This document shows, one piece after another, positions 61,486-64,000 of a stretch of DNA of 64,000 nt. The position numbers were made by a program, and so were the translations under genes. The notes below the pieces were generated by a model, which searched no databases, was not told the DNA's origin, and was given only the letters and a program-made list of their open reading frames with translations. This stretch comes from VAXT01 sp963827725 (GTDB lineage: Bacteria > Actinomycetota > Thermoleophilia > Gaiellales > Gaiellaceae): NCBI GenBank assembly GCA_963827725.1, contig CAWHBM010000001.1, forward strand, positions 496,001 through 560,000. The letters run 5' to 3'. The number at the start of each line of letters is the position of its first letter. Position 1 is the stretch's first letter.

Positions 61486-64000
61486 ATGCGGATGAGCGGA
61501 ACGCTCGAACCTGGAGACCACGTCGCGAGTTACCGCATTGCGGGGACCCTCGGTCGTGGCGGGATGGGCTTCGTGTACGAGGCCGAGCACTCGGTCCTCG
61601 GGCGCAAAGCCGCGCTGAAGACGCTCCTCCCCGACCTCACCGAGGACGGGGAGTTCCGCACGCGCTTCATAGCCGAGTCGCAGATGGTCGCCACGCTCGA
61701 CCACCCGAGCATCATCCCCATCTACGACGCCGGCGAGGCCGAGGGGATCGTCTACATCGCAATGCGCTACGTCAGCGGGGGGGACCTCCACCAGCTGTTG
61801 GAGTCAGGGCCCCTCGCGCCCGACCGCACCGTGGCGATCCTCGAGCAGGTCGCCGGGGCGCTCGACGCGGCGCATGCCAAGGACCTGGTCCATCGCGACG
61901 TCAAGCCCGCCAATGTGCTCCTCGAGTCCGGCGGCCGGGTCTACCTGACCGATTTCGGGATCGCCAAGCGCGCGCGGAGCCAGGGCATCACTCAGGAAGG
62001 CTTTTTCGTCGGAACGCTCGACTACGCCGCGCCCGAGCAGATTCGCGGCGAGTCCGTCGGGCCGCCTGCTGACATCTACGCGTTCGGCTGCCTCCTGTTC
62101 GAGTGCCTGACCGGTCGCAAGCCGTTCGACCGCGACACCGACGTTGCGGTCATGCACGCGCACCTGCTCGATCCGCCGCCGTCGGCGATCACGGTGCGCA
62201 CAGACCTCCCGCAGGCGCTCGACGACGTCTTCAACCGGGCTCTGGCGAAGGAAGAGGTCGCGCGCTTCACAACGTGTCGCGAGCTGATCGAGGCGGCGCG
62301 GGAGTGCCTCGGCGGCGGCCTGCTCGTCCCTCCGCCCGGCGCCACGCCCACCGCTCCGACCCCGGCGATCACCACGACGCTCCCCACCGCGCCGACGCCG
62401 TTGATTGGCCGCGATGCCGAGCTCGCCGCCCTGGTCGAGCTCGCCGGCAGGCCGGAGGTGCGCCTCGTGACGCTCACCGGACCGGGCGGGACCGGGAAGA
62501 CCCGGCTCTCGCTCGCCGCAGCGAAGGAGCTGGCCCCTACGCTCGGCCAGACGTTCTTCGTCGACCTGGCCCCGATCTCAGAGCCGAGCGTCGTCGGCTC
62601 CGCGATCACGAAGGTGCTCGGCGTACAGGAGGGAGCGGGGGAGTCTGCTACCCAGGCGATCGCACGGCGGCTCGGAACTGCGCCTGCCTTGCTCGTGCTC
62701 GACAACTTCGAGCAGGTGCTCGCGGCAGCGGCGCTCGTCCACGAAGTGCTCTCCGCCGCACCCGCGCTGAAGGTGCTCGTGACCAGCCAGGCTCCGCTAC
62801 ATCTGCGCGAGGAGCACGAGTTCCCGGTTCCACCCCTCGATCTTCCGGCCGGGGACACGCCGCTTGCAGACGTGCCGGCCGTGCAGCTCTTCCTCAACCG
62901 CGCCCAGGCGGTCAAGCCCGGCTTTGCGCTCACGGCCGAGAATGAGGAAGCGGTCGCCGCGATCTGTCGCCGTCTCGACGGACTGCCGCTCGCGATCGAG
63001 CTCGCTGCCGCCCGCATCAAGCTGCTCAGCCCGCAGGCGATCCTGGGCCGGCTGGAGAAGCGGCTCGATCTGCTCACCGGAGGTGCGGGCGACCTGCCCG
63101 AGCGCCAGCGCACGCTCCGCGATGCGATCGAGTGGAGCTACAACCTCCTCGAGCCATCCGAGCAGATGTTGCTGGCGCGCCTCGGGGTGTTCGCCGGCGG
63201 GTGCTCGCTCGAGTTCGCGGACGCCGTCGCGGGCGAGGGGATGGGGTTCGGAGAGTCGTTCGAGACGCTCGCGTCGCTCGTCGACAAGAGCCTGGTCCGG
63301 CAGCGGGACGGCGCGGACGGCGAGCCCCGCTTCGGCCAGCTGGAGACGATTCGGGAGTACGCTCTCGAGCAGCTCGAGAAACGCGGCGAGCTCGAGCAGA
63401 TGCGCCGACGTCACGCGGAGCGGCTCCTCGAGCTGGTGGAGGCGGCCGAGCCCGAGCTCACGCGCGAGAACCAGGCGATGTGGCTCGACAGGCTCGACGA
63501 GGAGAACGACAACATCCGAGCAGCGCTCGCGTGGGCGACCGGCGCGGGCGAGATCGAGATCGCCCTCCGGCTCGCCGGTGCGCTCGTCCGGTTCTGGAGC
63601 ACCCGGGGCCTGATGCGCGAGGGCCGTAGCCGGCTTGCCGAAGCGCTCGCCGCATCGGGCTCGGTCGCCCCCGCGGTCCTCGCCAAGGCCCATTTCGCGG
63701 CCGGGTACGCGGCGGTCGGCGAGGGTGACTTCCTCCAGGCACGGGCGGACTTCGAGGCGAGCCTCGAGCATGCGAGGAACGCCTCGGACGAACGTGCCGA
63801 AGGCTCGGCTCTCGCACAACTCGCCTGGCTGGCGATGGCAAGCGGGGACGACCGGGCGCGAGAGCTGGCGGAGTCCTCGGCCGAGCTGGCCGAGCGGGCG
63901 GGCGACAAGTTGACCGCATCGGGCGCCGTGACGACCCTTGCCGACCTCGCGGTCGCGGAGGGAAACCGCGAGGAGGCGATCCAGCTCTACGAGCGTGGTC
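61486..64000 (+). CDS. Serine/threonine kinase fused to STAND ATPase and TPR region (3' end cut)
   Basis: The gene runs off the window end; 838 codons are visible. Residues about 15-275 are a Hanks kinase (LGRGGMGFVYEAEH, AALKTLL, LVHRDVKPANVLL, DFGIAKR, GTLDYAAPEQIRGESVGPPA). From about 305 follows an NB-ARC/STAND ATPase: TPLIGRDAELAALVELAG, Walker A TLTGPGGTGKTRLSL, Walker B ALLVLDNFEQVL, and GLPLAIELAAARIKLLSP. From about 640 helical repeats resembling TPRs continue to the end. This matches PknK-like kinase-regulator fusions, but a LuxR-type DNA-binding end cannot be checked. Start ATG 61486 or 61492. Confidence 0.92.
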   Translation, partial: MRMSGTLEPGDHVASYRIAGTLGRGGMGFVYEAEHSVLGRKAALKTLLPDLTEDGEFRTRFIAESQMVATLDHPSIIPIYDAGEAEGIVYIAMRYVSGGDLHQLLESGPLAPDRTVAILEQVAGALDAAHAKDLVHRDVKPANVLLESGGRVYLTDFGIAKRARSQGITQEGFFVGTLDYAAPEQIRGESVGPPADIYAFGCLLFECLTGRKPFDRDTDVAVMHAHLLDPPPSAITVRTDLPQALDDVFNRALAKEEVARFTTCRELIEAARECLGGGLLVPPPGATPTAPTPAITTTLPTAPTPLIGRDAELAALVELAGRPEVRLVTLTGPGGTGKTRLSLAAAKELAPTLGQTFFVDLAPISEPSVVGSAITKVLGVQEGAGESATQAIARRLGTAPALLVLDNFEQVLAAAALVHEVLSAAPALKVLVTSQAPLHLREEHEFPVPPLDLPAGDTPLADVPAVQLFLNRAQAVKPGFALTAENEEAVAAICRRLDGLPLAIELAAARIKLLSPQAILGRLEKRLDLLTGGAGDLPERQRTLRDAIEWSYNLLEPSEQMLLARLGVFAGGCSLEFADAVAGEGMGFGESFETLASLVDKSLVRQRDGADGEPRFGQLETIREYALEQLEKRGELEQMRRRHAERLLELVEAAEPELTRENQAMWLDRLDEENDNIRAALAWATGAGEIEIALRLAGALVRFWSTRGLMREGRSRLAEALAASGSVAPAVLAKAHFAAGYAAVGEGDFLQARADFEASLEHARNASDERAEGSALAQLAWLAMASGDDRARELAESSAELAERAGDKLTASGAVTTLADLAVAEGNREEAIQLYERG

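Overview
The window is very GC-rich, uses GTG and TTG starts often, and packs genes into long same-strand runs joined by ATGA, GTGA or TAATG overlaps. Actinobacterial-type LexA boxes (GAAC-N4-GTTC), a MoaX-like MoaD-MoaE fusion, Ser/Thr kinases with FHA proteins, an LtrA protein, a complete kdp operon and a selenocysteine locus point to an actinobacterium. Class Thermoleophilia (Gaiellales or Solirubrobacterales) is my best guess, but this rests on gene content and not on a marker gene. There is no rRNA, CRISPR array, prophage or insertion sequence, and no gene-free stretch longer than about 300 bases.

Layout. 1-2.5 kb: ABC ATPase fragment, FMN reductase and YceI, divergent from a MarR regulator and an acetyltransferase. 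2.5-6.4 kb: a signalling cassette of a triple-PAS protein, a histidine kinase and a receiver-PAS-kinase hybrid. 6.5-12.2 kb: NAD formate dehydrogenase, a secreted HExxH protein, LtrA, and an MFS exporter divergent from its HxlR-type regulator. 12.1-19.9 kb: the kdp potassium-pump operon with its KdpDE regulators and two extra small membrane peptides. 20-24 kb: a broken secreted protein, an aldehyde dehydrogenase, a DUF2277 protein and another sensor kinase. 24-31 kb: tRNA-Sec, a neprosin-like secreted protein, and the chain M50 protease-LOG protein-selA-methyltransferase-selB. 31-37 kb: secreted proteins (collagen-like, subtilase-cupredoxin, C1q-like) and the molybdopterin synthase fusion. 37-43 kb: methylmalonyl-CoA mutase large subunit, a glycosyltransferase, a receiver protein, SecG, and TldE/TldD. 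43-45 kb: tRNA-Leu, LexA and RNase P RNA. 45-57 kb: two loci that each pair a cyclic-nucleotide-binding-type protein with a flavoprotein, plus an FHA-amidohydrolase fusion, a beta-propeller protein, 6-phosphogluconate dehydrogenase and a GH15 hydrolase. 56.7-64 kb: a cation/proton antiporter with stress-protein domains, then a kinase/FHA cluster ending in a kinase-STAND ATPase fusion cut by the window edge.

Most notable: a proline-rich spacer plus Arg-rich PASTA tail shared by unrelated secreted proteins (a neprosin, a subtilase-cupredoxin fusion and an orphan tail); two unlisted small membrane peptides translationally coupled to kdpF and kdpA; a methyltransferase overlapping both selA and selB; a 168-bp inverted repeat filling an intergenic gap; and a palindromic element inserted in frame in a glycosyltransferase.

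Caution: about eleven genes between 18 and 53 kb are interrupted by single-base frame shifts although the protein sequence continues intact in another frame. Draft-sequence error is more likely than eleven independent pseudogenes. I give the restored gene extents and the approximate break positions.
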